NCBI RefSeq assembly: GCF_002953135.1
Contig: NZ_CP026372.1
Location: forward strand, 372,001 to 436,000
Source: Sphingobium sp. SCG-1
GTDB lineage: Bacteria > Pseudomonadota > Alphaproteobacteria > Sphingomonadales > Sphingomonadaceae
Length of the DNA: 64,000 bases
Reading direction: 5' to 3'
Both the position numbers and the translations under genes were made by a program. The notes beneath the pieces are model-generated. The model searched no databases. It was not told the origin of the DNA and saw nothing but the letters and a program-made list of their open reading frames with translations. Below, in pieces: positions 1-7,780 of the stretch (position 1 is the first letter of the stretch; every line of letters begins with the position of its first letter).

Positions 1-182
1 TCAGCGCCGGCAGAGAATAACTTGCCATTACCCCGAATGACAATTGCCCTCACGCGAGCATCCGACTGCGCTTCATCAACGGCTGCGGCAACAGCTTGCC
101 TCACCCCCGCCCCCAGTGCGTTCACGGGCGCGTTGTCTAGGAGAATTTCAAGGACGTCGTCGTGTAAGTGCGTCTGGATCAT
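1..182 (-). CDS. Crotonase-fold enoyl-CoA hydratase, N-terminal part only
   Basis: The frame starts at ATG 182 and runs off the window at base 1, leaving about 60 residues. They show a crotonase N-terminus: a DNAPVNALG stretch followed by VRQAV, then a GNGKLFSAGAD segment, which in this family forms the oxyanion hole that holds the CoA thioester carbonyl. The PVNALG form occurs both in stand-alone hydratases and in the N-terminal half of FadB/FadJ-type bifunctional enzymes, so the full length is undecided. It lies 12 bases after the upstream SDR on the same strand, as the last visible gene of an acyl-CoA degradation operon. The likely role is hydration of an enoyl-CoA made by the dehydrogenase at the head of the operon (inference). 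Confidence 0.8.
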   Translation of the reverse strand, partial: MIQTHLHDDVLEILLDNAPVNALGAGVRQAVAAAVDEAQSDARVRAIVIRGNGKLFSAGA

Positions 183-194
183 GATGCCCTCTCG

Positions 195-992
195 TTAGAA
201 GGTTGTTTCACCAAGCACGCGGGGCTTGGCAAAAGGGTGGGATGTGGAAAGGCCGCCGTCCACGACCAACGCGTGGCCGTTAACATAACTCGCTTCATCA
301 GAGGCAAGGAAGCCAATAGCGTTTGCAATTTCAACTGGGTCACCGCCGCGCTGCAGTGGGTTGAGCTGACCAATCATATTTTCCCGGTTCTTGGCGCGAG
401 CCAGGTCATAGAGGGCCTGGGTCATTCCCGTCTCGATCAGACCGGGGCAGACGGCATTGACGCGAATGCCGGACCCTGTGAGTTGCTGCGCCGCCGTTTG
501 TACAAGATTGATTACGCCAGCCTTGGCGGCTGAATAAGCTGGACCGCCAGCCCCTGCACGCAAGCCCGCAACGGATGCCGTACAGATAATCGCTCCAGGT
601 CTTTCCGCGGCGAGCATCGCCTTGGCACCATGCTTGATCGCCAGAAATGGACCGATAAGATCGACCCGCAGCAATGTTTCCCAGTCTTCCGCAGTTTGGT
701 CGAATAAGCCCTTCATGCCTCCGCTGATGCCGGCATTCGCGCATATGACATCAAGGCCGCCATGCCGGTCGACGGCAGCGGCGATCATAGCCGTAACGTC
801 TGCCTCGCTACCGGCATCGCCACGCATGACAGTGATGCTGGGGTTTTCCCTGAAAGCGCCCTCTATTTTTTCGTCGAGGTCGACCGCGAGCACGCTCGCG
901 CCTTCCCTGGCGAACAGCTCGGCCGTAGCCAGCCCGATCCCCGAGCCGGCACCCGTCACGAGAATGCTCTTACCGGTAAAGCGCCCGCTCAT
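195..992 (-). CDS. SDR family NAD(P)-dependent oxidoreductase
   Basis: A classical short-chain dehydrogenase/reductase of 265 residues, the usual family length. The cofactor motif TGAGSGIG is near residues 13-20, the NAG motif (ANAGISGG) near 85, and the catalytic YSAAK (Tyr-x-x-x-Lys) in the middle. An acidic residue after beta-strand 2 (VDLDE) suggests NAD rather than NADP. Its start overlaps the stop of the upstream SDR by four bases (ATGA), so the two are probably translationally coupled. Within the operon it would oxidise or reduce a hydroxy/keto acyl-CoA or a related alcohol; the substrate cannot be read from sequence. The C-terminal tail (LSTSHPFAKPRV) extends past the usual VDGG end by about 17 residues. 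Confidence 0.88.
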   Translation of the reverse strand: MSGRFTGKSILVTGAGSGIGLATAELFAREGASVLAVDLDEKIEGAFRENPSITVMRGDAGSEADVTAMIAAAVDRHGGLDVICANAGISGGMKGLFDQTAEDWETLLRVDLIGPFLAIKHGAKAMLAAERPGAIICTASVAGLRAGAGGPAYSAAKAGVINLVQTAAQQLTGSGIRVNAVCPGLIETGMTQALYDLARAKNRENMIGQLNPLQRGGDPVEIANAIGFLASDEASYVNGHALVVDGGLSTSHPFAKPRVLGETTF

Positions 993-1765
993 AAGCTACT
1001 CTTGATCGTAGAGCCGCCGTCCACGACGATGCCTTGTCCGGTGACATAAGCCCCACCCTTGGACGCGAGGAACACGGCCGCACCAGCAATTTCGCCCGGT
1101 TCGCCAATCCGTTCTAAAGGAGTTGCCCGTTGAAGCGCCGCTTCAGCCTTGGGATCTTCCCACAAAGCGCGCGCGAAATCCGTGCGGATCACGCCCGGAG
1201 CAATTGCGTTCACGCGGACATTGTGCTGGCCGAATTCAACCGCCAGGTTTCGGACCATCTGAAAATCGGCTGCCTTGGAGATATTATAAGGTCCGATCAC
1301 ATCGGAACCGATCAGGCCACCGATCGAAGAAACGACGATGATCGATCCATCCCGGCGCTCCACCATCTCTGGGGAGACCATGGTGATGAGCCAGTGGTTG
1401 GCGAGCACGTTATTGTCGAAAATCTTCCGAAACTGCTCATCGCTGATACCAGCCATCGGGCCGTAATAGGGATTGGACGCGGCATTGCAGACAAGGATAT
1501 CAATCTTGCCGAACCGCTGGCGGGTCTCAGCAACCAGGGCTTCAAGCGCCGACTTGTCGGAAATGCTCGCAGCGATAGCGATTGCGCGTTCTTCATTATG
1601 CTTAGCGTTGATCGCCGCAGCAACCTCTTCGCAGCTGGGCTGCTTCCGGCTTGAAATCACCACCCGGGCACCGGCATCAGCGTAAGCTTCTGCTATCGCA
1701 CGGCCGATGCCACGTGTAGATCCGGTGACGATGGCGACTCTGCCCGTCAGATCAAACAAATCCAT
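989..1765 (-). CDS. SDR family NAD(P)-dependent oxidoreductase
   Basis: A second classical SDR, 258 residues. The open frame extends to 1819, but the start at ATG 1765 (MDLFDLTGRVAIVTG) is preferred: it has an AGAGGAG-type ribosome-binding site just upstream and matches normal SDR N-termini. Visible motifs are the glycine-rich TGSTRGIG, CNAAS in place of NAG, and catalytic YNISK. The SSRK after beta-2 carries basic residues, suggesting NADP(H). It sits between the kinase-like gene (gap of 17 bases) and the second SDR (ATGA overlap), so it is part of the same mRNA. In the levulinate-type pathway an SDR interconverts the 4-keto and 4-hydroxy acyl-CoA, and either SDR here could do this (inference). 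Confidence 0.88.
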   Translation of the reverse strand: MDLFDLTGRVAIVTGSTRGIGRAIAEAYADAGARVVISSRKQPSCEEVAAAINAKHNEERAIAIAASISDKSALEALVAETRQRFGKIDILVCNAASNPYYGPMAGISDEQFRKIFDNNVLANHWLITMVSPEMVERRDGSIIVVSSIGGLIGSDVIGPYNISKAADFQMVRNLAVEFGQHNVRVNAIAPGVIRTDFARALWEDPKAEAALQRATPLERIGEPGEIAGAAVFLASKGGAYVTGQGIVVDGGSTIKSSL

Positions 1766-1782
1766 TCGTTCGCTCCTCTTCC

Positions 1783-2805
1783 TTATTCGCGGGCACCGGC
1801 TCTGCGCGCCTCTTCCCATGCAGCGCGGGCGAGAGGCGTCACCTTTTCAGCCATTTGCGCGGCGCGTTCATTCGATGCATTGCCATCGGCAACCCGCTTT
1901 TTAATGCCCTGAAGAATGCCAACGAGCCGAAAAAGGTTGTAGGCGAAATACCAATGCAGATCAGGCAGCCCATCACGCCCAGTAGCCGCGCAATAGCGCG
2001 TGACAGCATCGTCCAGTGTCGGAAGGCCGCCGGCAGCCAAATCAACGCCCCCCAATCCCGATCGTCCATCACGGGGCATGGACCAATTCATGGCAAAGTA
2101 GGCGAAGTCTGCGATCGGATCACCAATTGTGGCGAGTTCCCAGTCGAGCACCGCACCGACCCGCGGGGATGTTGACGTGAATATCAGGTTGTCGATGCGG
2201 TAGTCGCCGTGGATGATCGACGTTCTGGATTGTTCGGGGGCCGTGCGGGGCAGCCATTCAATCAGACGTTCCAATTCGGGAATGTCGTCCGTTTGAGCCG
2301 TGCGATATTGGGTGGTCCAGCGTTCAACCTGCCTGGCGATATAGTTTCCCGGTCGTCCGAAATCGCCCAGCCCCACAGTCTCGTAATCGACGGTGTGAAG
2401 CGCCGCCAGCGTGTCAATCATCTCGTCATAATAAGCTCGCCGATCTGCCGTCGGTACTTCAGGCAAAGTTCCGTCCTGACAATTGCGGCCCTCGACCATT
2501 TCCATCAGATAGAATGCCGAACCGATCACGCTGACATCCTCGCAAAGAGCCAAGGGGCGAGGGACGGGGAAGCCAGTGGGATGTAGGGCCGTTAGCAGGT
2601 GGTATTCGCGCTCGATCGCATGAGCTGAGGGCAGCAATTTTCCGAACGGCTTGCGGCGCAAGACATATGCTCCGGCGTCGCCGTCTACTCTGTAGGTGGG
2701 ATTGGACTGACCGTGCGTAAACTTTTCCAGCCGCAGTAAATTGGTAAAGCCGGGAACTGCCTCGCACATCCAATGGGCAAGCGCGGTCAGATCCAAGTCG
2801 CTCAC
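1783..2805 (-). CDS. APH-like phosphotransferase of the ACAD10/11 and LvaA group
   Basis: A 340-residue kinase of the aminoglycoside-phosphotransferase fold. It shows an N-lobe with HGQSNPTY near 31-38 and YVLRRKP near 47-53 (nucleotide-binding Lys), the catalytic HGDYRIDN at 199-206, and the metal-binding DWELATIGDP at 221-230. This subfamily does not act on antibiotics. Its relatives are the N-terminal kinase domain of animal ACAD10/11 and bacterial LvaA, which phosphorylate the 4-hydroxyl of a 4-hydroxyacyl-CoA. The adjacent gene, overlapping by four bases (ATGA), is the matching acyl-CoA dehydrogenase, so this is the two-gene bacterial version of the animal fusion. Assignment to 4-hydroxyacyl-CoA kinase is inference from family and pairing; the family assignment itself is firm. 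Confidence 0.85.
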   Translation of the reverse strand: MSDLDLTALAHWMCEAVPGFTNLLRLEKFTHGQSNPTYRVDGDAGAYVLRRKPFGKLLPSAHAIEREYHLLTALHPTGFPVPRPLALCEDVSVIGSAFYLMEMVEGRNCQDGTLPEVPTADRRAYYDEMIDTLAALHTVDYETVGLGDFGRPGNYIARQVERWTTQYRTAQTDDIPELERLIEWLPRTAPEQSRTSIIHGDYRIDNLIFTSTSPRVGAVLDWELATIGDPIADFAYFAMNWSMPRDGRSGLGGVDLAAGGLPTLDDAVTRYCAATGRDGLPDLHWYFAYNLFRLVGILQGIKKRVADGNASNERAAQMAEKVTPLARAAWEEARRAGARE

Positions 2806-4049
2806 CGACTGATGTCCCGGTAGCGACCGAACTCTGCACGTGCGATCGACCGTTCATGCACTTCATCGGGACCATCCGCCAAGCGCAACGTGCGGACATG
2901 CGCCCAGTCCGCTGCCAGTGCGAAGTCGCCCGACACGCCGCCGCCGCCAAAGGCCTGCACGGCGTCGTCGATGATACGTAGCGCCATTTGCGGAGCCTGT
3001 ACTTTTATCATGGCGATTTCATTACGGGCAGCCTTGTTGCCAGCCCGATCCATCAAATCCGCTGCCTTCAGGCATAAGAGGCGCGTCATTTCGATGTCGA
3101 TGCGTGCGCGGGCGATTCTCTCCTCCCACACCGAATGATCCGCGATACGCTTGCCAAACGCGGTGCGCGAAATGAGCCGCCTCGTCATGGCTTCCAGCGC
3201 CTCTTCGGCTGCTCCAATGGTGCGCATACAATGGTGAATGCGCCCCGGCCCCAGTCGCCCTTGCGCAATCTCAAATCCACGTCCTTCGCCAAGGAGCATG
3301 TTTTCGATAGGAACGCGAACATCCGTCAGGGTGATCTCACCATGTCCGTGCGGCGCATGATCGTAACCGTACACAGAAAGCATGCGCTCAATCTTCACGC
3401 CTGGCGTGTCCAGATCGATCAGTATCATGGCTTGCTGACGGTGCGGCTCGGCATCGGGATTCGTTTTCCCCATGACGATCGCCACCTTACAGCGCGGATC
3501 GCCAGCACCCGACGACCACCATTTCCGGCCATTTACAACATAATGATCCCCGTCACGACGGATCGACGTGCGAATGTTAGTCGCGTCTGAGGATGCGACC
3601 TCTGGCTCCGTCATCAGGAAAGCGGACCGGATTTCTCCTTCCATCAACGGCTTCAGCCAGCGATCCTTCTGTGCTCGCGTACCGTAGCGATGGAGAACCT
3701 CCATATTGCCGGTGTCGGGTGCGGAGCAGTTGAAAACTTCCGATGCCCAAGCGATCCGCCCCATCTCTTCGGCGCAAAGGGCGTATTCAAGGTTGGTGAG
3801 GCGTTCACCCGTGAAGGTGAAGCCGTCCTCGGCGCTCCTGCTTTCCCCGGCCGGAGGCATGAACAGGTTCCAGAGACCAGCGGCTTTCGCTTTGGGCTTT
3901 AGGGCTTCGATCGTCCGCGACGGGTTCCATCGATTGCTGGGGTCAAACTCGTTCGCATAGTCGCTAACGCGGGCGCGTACCTCATCGTTGATAAACTCTC
4001 GCACGCGCGTCTGGAAGTGCTGTTCGCGACTGGAAAACGAAAAATCCAT
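2802..4049 (-). CDS. Acyl-CoA dehydrogenase, ACAD10/11-like
   Basis: A 415-residue FAD flavoenzyme with the full acyl-CoA dehydrogenase architecture: N-terminal helical domain, middle beta domain (FLMTEPEVASSDATN, then NGRKWWSSGAG) and C-terminal helical domain (RTAFGKRI, then VQAFGGGGVSGD). Where most ACADs carry the base in a YEGT motif, this one reads LADGPDEVH, placing Asp at that position, as in the ACAD10/11 group. Relatives act on 4-phosphoacyl-CoA, removing phosphate to give an enoyl-CoA. The start at ATG 4049 has a purine-rich GAGGAAGTAAGG upstream. It is the first gene of the minus-strand operon and is divergent from the double-TetR regulator 223 bases away, which probably controls it. 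Confidence 0.88.
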   Translation of the reverse strand: MDFSFSSREQHFQTRVREFINDEVRARVSDYANEFDPSNRWNPSRTIEALKPKAKAAGLWNLFMPPAGESRSAEDGFTFTGERLTNLEYALCAEEMGRIAWASEVFNCSAPDTGNMEVLHRYGTRAQKDRWLKPLMEGEIRSAFLMTEPEVASSDATNIRTSIRRDGDHYVVNGRKWWSSGAGDPRCKVAIVMGKTNPDAEPHRQQAMILIDLDTPGVKIERMLSVYGYDHAPHGHGEITLTDVRVPIENMLLGEGRGFEIAQGRLGPGRIHHCMRTIGAAEEALEAMTRRLISRTAFGKRIADHSVWEERIARARIDIEMTRLLCLKAADLMDRAGNKAARNEIAMIKVQAPQMALRIIDDAVQAFGGGGVSGDFALAADWAHVRTLRLADGPDEVHERSIARAEFGRYRDISR

Positions 4050-4272
4050 GCGCCTTACTTCCTCTATCCTACATACTGCTGATTCGAATTATTATAGTTC
4101 ATAATCCTTCGCGCATACAAAAATGTCCAGAACAAAACGATGTCAGCGTAAATTTGCGTCCTTTTCATAGAAGGCATATATCGGTATGGAGGAGCCGACA
4201 GAATGAATATTCAAATTTAGGATTTGCGCGCGGCCTTGATACCGTTGGTCCGCTAGGGAGAAAGCAGCAAGG

Positions 4273-5514
4273 GTGTCCATACAACCACGCCTCGATCATC
4301 TGGATGGTCCCGGAGCGCGTTCTGCACGGTATGAGAAGCAGCGGGCGCGGATCGTCGATGCGGCCGTGACTTTGGTCAATGATAAAGGCGTGGGAGGCAT
4401 GACGCTTCAGCAGGTTGCGCAGGCGCTCGATCTGACCACCACCAGCGTCACTTATTATTACCGTTATAAGGAGCAGCTTGCTGCCGCCGTGTTCGAAGAC
4501 ACGTTGCATCGCTTGGCCACGATGGTTCGGGATGCTGCGAAGGAAGCTTCGCCGCGGGCACGTGTTGCCAGCTATGTCCAATCCTATTTCGATCAGTTCG
4601 CGCGGGTGATGAGAGGGGAAGATCGGCCGCTTGCGATCCTTTCCGAAATTCGGACGCTGGAGGAACGGACTCGGCGACCCTTGATCGAACAGTATCAAAA
4701 TATATTCCGCGATGTGCGTAGCCTGTTCGGCAACGTCGATACTCCAGAGCGCAAACGTCTCTATTCTGCGCGGGCGCAGCTCCTTAATGAGGCCCTATTC
4801 TGGTCCGCAATGTGGTTGCGACGGTATCCATTAGGCGATTTGCCCAATATTCGTCGTCGGATGTTAGACGTTCTCGAGAATGGAATTGCCGGGCCGAACG
4901 CGTCATGGCCGATGGAAGTAATTGATCCGGACGCTGATGTACCAGACGACGCCAAGCATGAATTTCTACGTGTCGCGAACCGCCTCATCAACGACATCGG
5001 CTACAAGGGCGCCTCTGTCGATCGGATTGTGGGCGAATTGAAGATTACGAAAGGCAGCTTCTATCATCATCTTGACGCAAAGGATGACCTGATCCTGGAA
5101 TGCTATCAAAACGACTATCGTCGGTTGGGGCGGCTTCAGTTGCTGATTAGAGGGTTGGGAGGGCCAGTAGCGCGCAAGCTGGCCAGTGGGATCGCCTCTG
5201 TACTGAACCTCCAGTTCGATGGCGTGCATCCGCTCTTAAGGACCACTGCACTTCAAGCCATGCCAAAAGTAGTTCGTGTGGCGGCGATAGAACGTTTCGA
5301 CCGTAGCGCTCTCTGGCTTTCGGGACTGCTGGTCGACGGCATGGCGGATCGTTCCATTCGTTTGGTAGATCCCATGATAGCCGCGAACATCATCATCTCC
5401 ACGATCAATTCCGCATATGACCTTCGGAGTTGGGCAAGGCAGCAAACGCGTGACGAAGCGATCGACATCTACGCTGGTGTGCTGATGCGGGGGCTACTGG
5501 ACCATGATCGCTAA
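4273..5514 (+). CDS. TetR-type regulator with two tandem DNA-binding modules
   Basis: The 413-residue product is about twice the normal TetR length and carries two TetR N-terminal helix-turn-helix modules. The first spans about residues 22-75 (ARIVDAAVTLVND... TTTSVTYYYRYKEQL). The second spans about 225-285 (FLRVANRLINDIGYKG... ITKGSFYHHLDAKDDL), each followed by a helical ligand/dimer region. The start is GTG 4273 with GGGAG upstream. It is divergent from the ACAD/kinase/SDR operon, the usual arrangement for a repressor of the neighbouring genes. A reductase gene follows 113 bases downstream. The two halves differ from each other, so this is an old fusion or duplication. Regulation of the adjacent acyl-CoA genes is inferred from position. 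Confidence 0.85.
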   Translation: MSIQPRLDHLDGPGARSARYEKQRARIVDAAVTLVNDKGVGGMTLQQVAQALDLTTTSVTYYYRYKEQLAAAVFEDTLHRLATMVRDAAKEASPRARVASYVQSYFDQFARVMRGEDRPLAILSEIRTLEERTRRPLIEQYQNIFRDVRSLFGNVDTPERKRLYSARAQLLNEALFWSAMWLRRYPLGDLPNIRRRMLDVLENGIAGPNASWPMEVIDPDADVPDDAKHEFLRVANRLINDIGYKGASVDRIVGELKITKGSFYHHLDAKDDLILECYQNDYRRLGRLQLLIRGLGGPVARKLASGIASVLNLQFDGVHPLLRTTALQAMPKVVRVAAIERFDRSALWLSGLLVDGMADRSIRLVDPMIAANIIISTINSAYDLRSWARQQTRDEAIDIYAGVLMRGLLDHDR

Positions 5515-5627
5515 TCGAGTGGCATCCAAGACCCCGCGATTGACGGGAATGCGGCTGCTTCGCGATTTCCGCCAAGTGCAAAACGATTTTTGAACAGACC
5601 TAACGTTTCAGGCGGAGTGAGGACAAT

Positions 5628-6620
5628 ATGGACGGCAGCTTTTCAGCAATAATGATCGACAAGAATGATGTGGGTCAAACTGTCGAAATTCGTCAGATAA
5701 GTGAAGCAGAACTGCCCGAGGGTAACGTGCTGATCGATGTTGAATTTTCGACGCTCAACTTCAAAGACGGTCTCGCAGTTACGGGTAAAGTGCCGGTAGT
5801 TCGTAAGTACCCCATGGTTCCCGGCATCGACCTGGCTGGAACAGTGAAGGAATCGAGCCATCCGGAATGGCATGTAGGCGATAAGGTTGTCTTGAACGGC
5901 TGGGGTGTTGGGGAAGCGCACTGGGGAGGTCTGGCTCAAAAGGCGCGGCTTGACGGCGACTGGCTTGTGCCCCTGCCGGCTGCATTCACATCACGGCAAG
6001 CCATGATCCTGGGAACGGCTGGATATACAGCAGCCCTTTGCGTGAACGCATTGGTTGAAGGCGGCCTCACGCCTGACAAAGGTGAGGTACTCGTCACTGG
6101 AGCGACTGGCGGCGTCGGAAGCGTGGCAATCGCGCTGCTGCGTAAAGCTGGCTTCACGGTTGTAGCCGCCACCGGCAAGGCGGCTGAAAGTGACTATCTA
6201 AAAGATCTGGGTGCATCAGCAACCATTGATCGCGCCGAACTTCTAGACGCCGGAAAAGCGATGCAGATGGAACGGTGGTCTGGCGTCGTTGATACTCTTG
6301 GCGGTCGTGCGCTTGTAAATGCCTGCGCCCAGACGCGTTATGGTGGCATCGTAGCCGCATGTGGCCTTGCCGCCGGAAGCGACTTTCCGGCTACCGTCAT
6401 GCCTTTCATTCTTCGAAGCGTTCGTCTGCAGGGTGTTGATAGCGTCATGGCGCCCAAGGCAGCACGGCTGGCCGCATGGAAACGGCTTGCGGACGATATG
6501 CCGATCACGACGTTGGAGAAAATCGCCATCGACATCGGTCTGGATGATGTCGTTGCAGCTGCCGAAGCACTAATGAATGCGGCGGTGCGTGGGCGCTACG
6601 TCGTGAATGTTAATGCATAG
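5628..6620 (+). CDS. AcuI/YhdH-type NADPH-dependent enoyl (acryloyl)-CoA reductase
   Basis: A 330-residue medium-chain dehydrogenase/reductase without the zinc-ligand pattern of alcohol dehydrogenases. Typical AcuI/YhdH features are STLNFKDGLAVTGK near residues 43-56, YPMVPGIDLAGTV near 63-75, VVLNGWGVGE near 88-97, and the Rossmann motif TGATGGVGSVA near 156-166. Known members reduce acryloyl-CoA to propionyl-CoA with NADPH, removing a toxic electrophile. It starts at ATG 5628 behind GTGAGG and follows the double-TetR gene on the same strand. Here it may clear a reactive enoyl-CoA from the adjacent pathway, which is inference. The name acuI is plausible, but the exact substrate is not shown. 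Confidence 0.85.
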   Translation: MDGSFSAIMIDKNDVGQTVEIRQISEAELPEGNVLIDVEFSTLNFKDGLAVTGKVPVVRKYPMVPGIDLAGTVKESSHPEWHVGDKVVLNGWGVGEAHWGGLAQKARLDGDWLVPLPAAFTSRQAMILGTAGYTAALCVNALVEGGLTPDKGEVLVTGATGGVGSVAIALLRKAGFTVVAATGKAAESDYLKDLGASATIDRAELLDAGKAMQMERWSGVVDTLGGRALVNACAQTRYGGIVAACGLAAGSDFPATVMPFILRSVRLQGVDSVMAPKAARLAAWKRLADDMPITTLEKIAIDIGLDDVVAAAEALMNAAVRGRYVVNVNA

Positions 6621-6634
6621 CTTCGATTTCCCGA

Positions 6635-6675
6635 TCTCGTCATTTATACCACCCCAGGTGAGGTGAGTGACGAGA
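6635..6675. terminator. Inverted repeat between convergent genes
   Basis: TCTCGTCA at 6635-6642 pairs perfectly with TGACGAGA at 6668-6675. Inside the 25-base spacer CACC and GGTG can form a further short stem. It lies between the convergent AcuI-like gene (ends 6620) and the class II aldolase gene (ends 6691), where a bidirectional terminator is expected. There is no clear T-run. Confidence 0.4.
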
Positions 6676-6690
6676 CACCCTACTCAATCT

Positions 6691-7470
6691 TTAATTGCGG
6701 AAGCTGGGATCGAGCCTGTCGAGCTTCCGCAATAGCGCTGGCCAAGCCAAGCTTTGAGCGAGCGCACCCATGCCTTCCGGACGTGACTGCAGCTTTACCT
6801 TATCCGCGACACCTTGGTGAGGGTTGTTCAGCCCATTGGGGCCTGCGGCTAACATCATCACCTGGGCCTCGCACGCACGCTCAAGGAAATACATGCGCAG
6901 AAAGGCTTGCGCCACGGTCGCTCCAATCGTCAGTGTTCCGTGGTTGCGCAGGATCATCGAGTTTTTCTCTCCCAAGTCGGCGACCAGGCGCTCACGTTCG
7001 TCGAGGTCAGTCGCGATACCTTCGAAATCATGGTAGGCCACGTCATGATGCGCAATCATGGCAGTCTGCGTGTGGGGCAGCAATCCGCAGGCCATTGCCG
7101 AAACGGCCTGCCCATGCGGGGTGTGCAGATGCAGCACCGCCCCTGCATCCGCGCGGCCAGCATGGATCGCAGAATGTATGACAAATCCGGCTTGGTTCAC
7201 GGGTGCCGGCGTGTCGTCCACCTTGTTGCCGTTTATGTCGATCTTCACCAACGATGACGCAGTAATTTCCTCGAACATATGCGTATAAGGATTTATCAAA
7301 AAGTGATGCTCTGGGCCGGGAATTCGAGCCGAGAGATGGGTGAAGATAAGGTCATCCCAACCATATAGCGCCACCAGCCGGTAAGCTGCGGCGAGATCAA
7401 CCCGCAATGCCCACTCTTCCTCCGGAATCTGCTGCCGGATTTTGGGCGAACCTTCCAATGTAGTAGCCAT
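6691..7470 (-). CDS. Class II aldolase/adducin domain protein
   Basis: A 259-residue member of the zinc-dependent class II aldolase/adducin family (fuculose-phosphate aldolase, RhaD, AraD and many unassigned proteins). It has a metal-binding HLHTPHG segment near residues 118-124 and a later LRNHG containing the third His. ATG 7470 has an excellent AGGAGAAGG site upstream. Family members cleave or epimerise phosphorylated sugars, but this branch is common in catabolic clusters with no sugar role, where 3-oxoacid or hydroxy-acid decarboxylation/aldol chemistry has been proposed. It is convergent with the AcuI-like gene and divergent from TonB receptor 1. No substrate is assigned. Confidence 0.8.
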   Translation of the reverse strand: MATTLEGSPKIRQQIPEEEWALRVDLAAAYRLVALYGWDDLIFTHLSARIPGPEHHFLINPYTHMFEEITASSLVKIDINGNKVDDTPAPVNQAGFVIHSAIHAGRADAGAVLHLHTPHGQAVSAMACGLLPHTQTAMIAHHDVAYHDFEGIATDLDERERLVADLGEKNSMILRNHGTLTIGATVAQAFLRMYFLERACEAQVMMLAAGPNGLNNPHQGVADKVKLQSRPEGMGALAQSLAWPALLRKLDRLDPSFRN

Positions 7471-7780
7471 GATCCTTCTCCTAAGTTGATTGGAGATATC
7501 CTAAAGCATTTGGAAAGAATGCCATATAGTTGTCACTTATAATCCATCTTTAGAGCTGAAGATGAGGCAGTGGTGGAAGCAGTGATAGTAAAGGCGCATG
7601 TAACAATGCATATTTCCGCTTTACCCTCTATATGTCTCTCGTTTGTTCTATACGCTCTCAACAGTTGGTTGACTTCTCGCTCCTGAATAGAGGTTGATAG
7701 AGCTCTGGTTGAGGGAACTTGATCATGAATAAAAACAGGGCGTGGATCCAACTATAAGGTATCCGCGAAGGGGAGGATAT
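7471..7780. promoter_or_regulatory. Divergent promoter region, aldolase / TonB receptor 1
   Basis: About 310 bases without a credible gene, markedly AT-richer than its flanks. It must hold the promoters for the aldolase (leftward) and TonB receptor 1 (rightward). A perfect TATAAT lies at 7538-7543 on the plus strand, but I see no well-spaced -35. A GGGGAGG ribosome-binding site sits just before ATG 7781. I found no strong inverted repeat. Confidence 0.4.

Noticed and set aside
1783..2805. Calling the APH-like protein an aminoglycoside phosphotransferase
   Set aside because: Its closest features and its overlapping ACAD partner are those of the ACAD10/11 and LvaA group acting on acyl-CoA.
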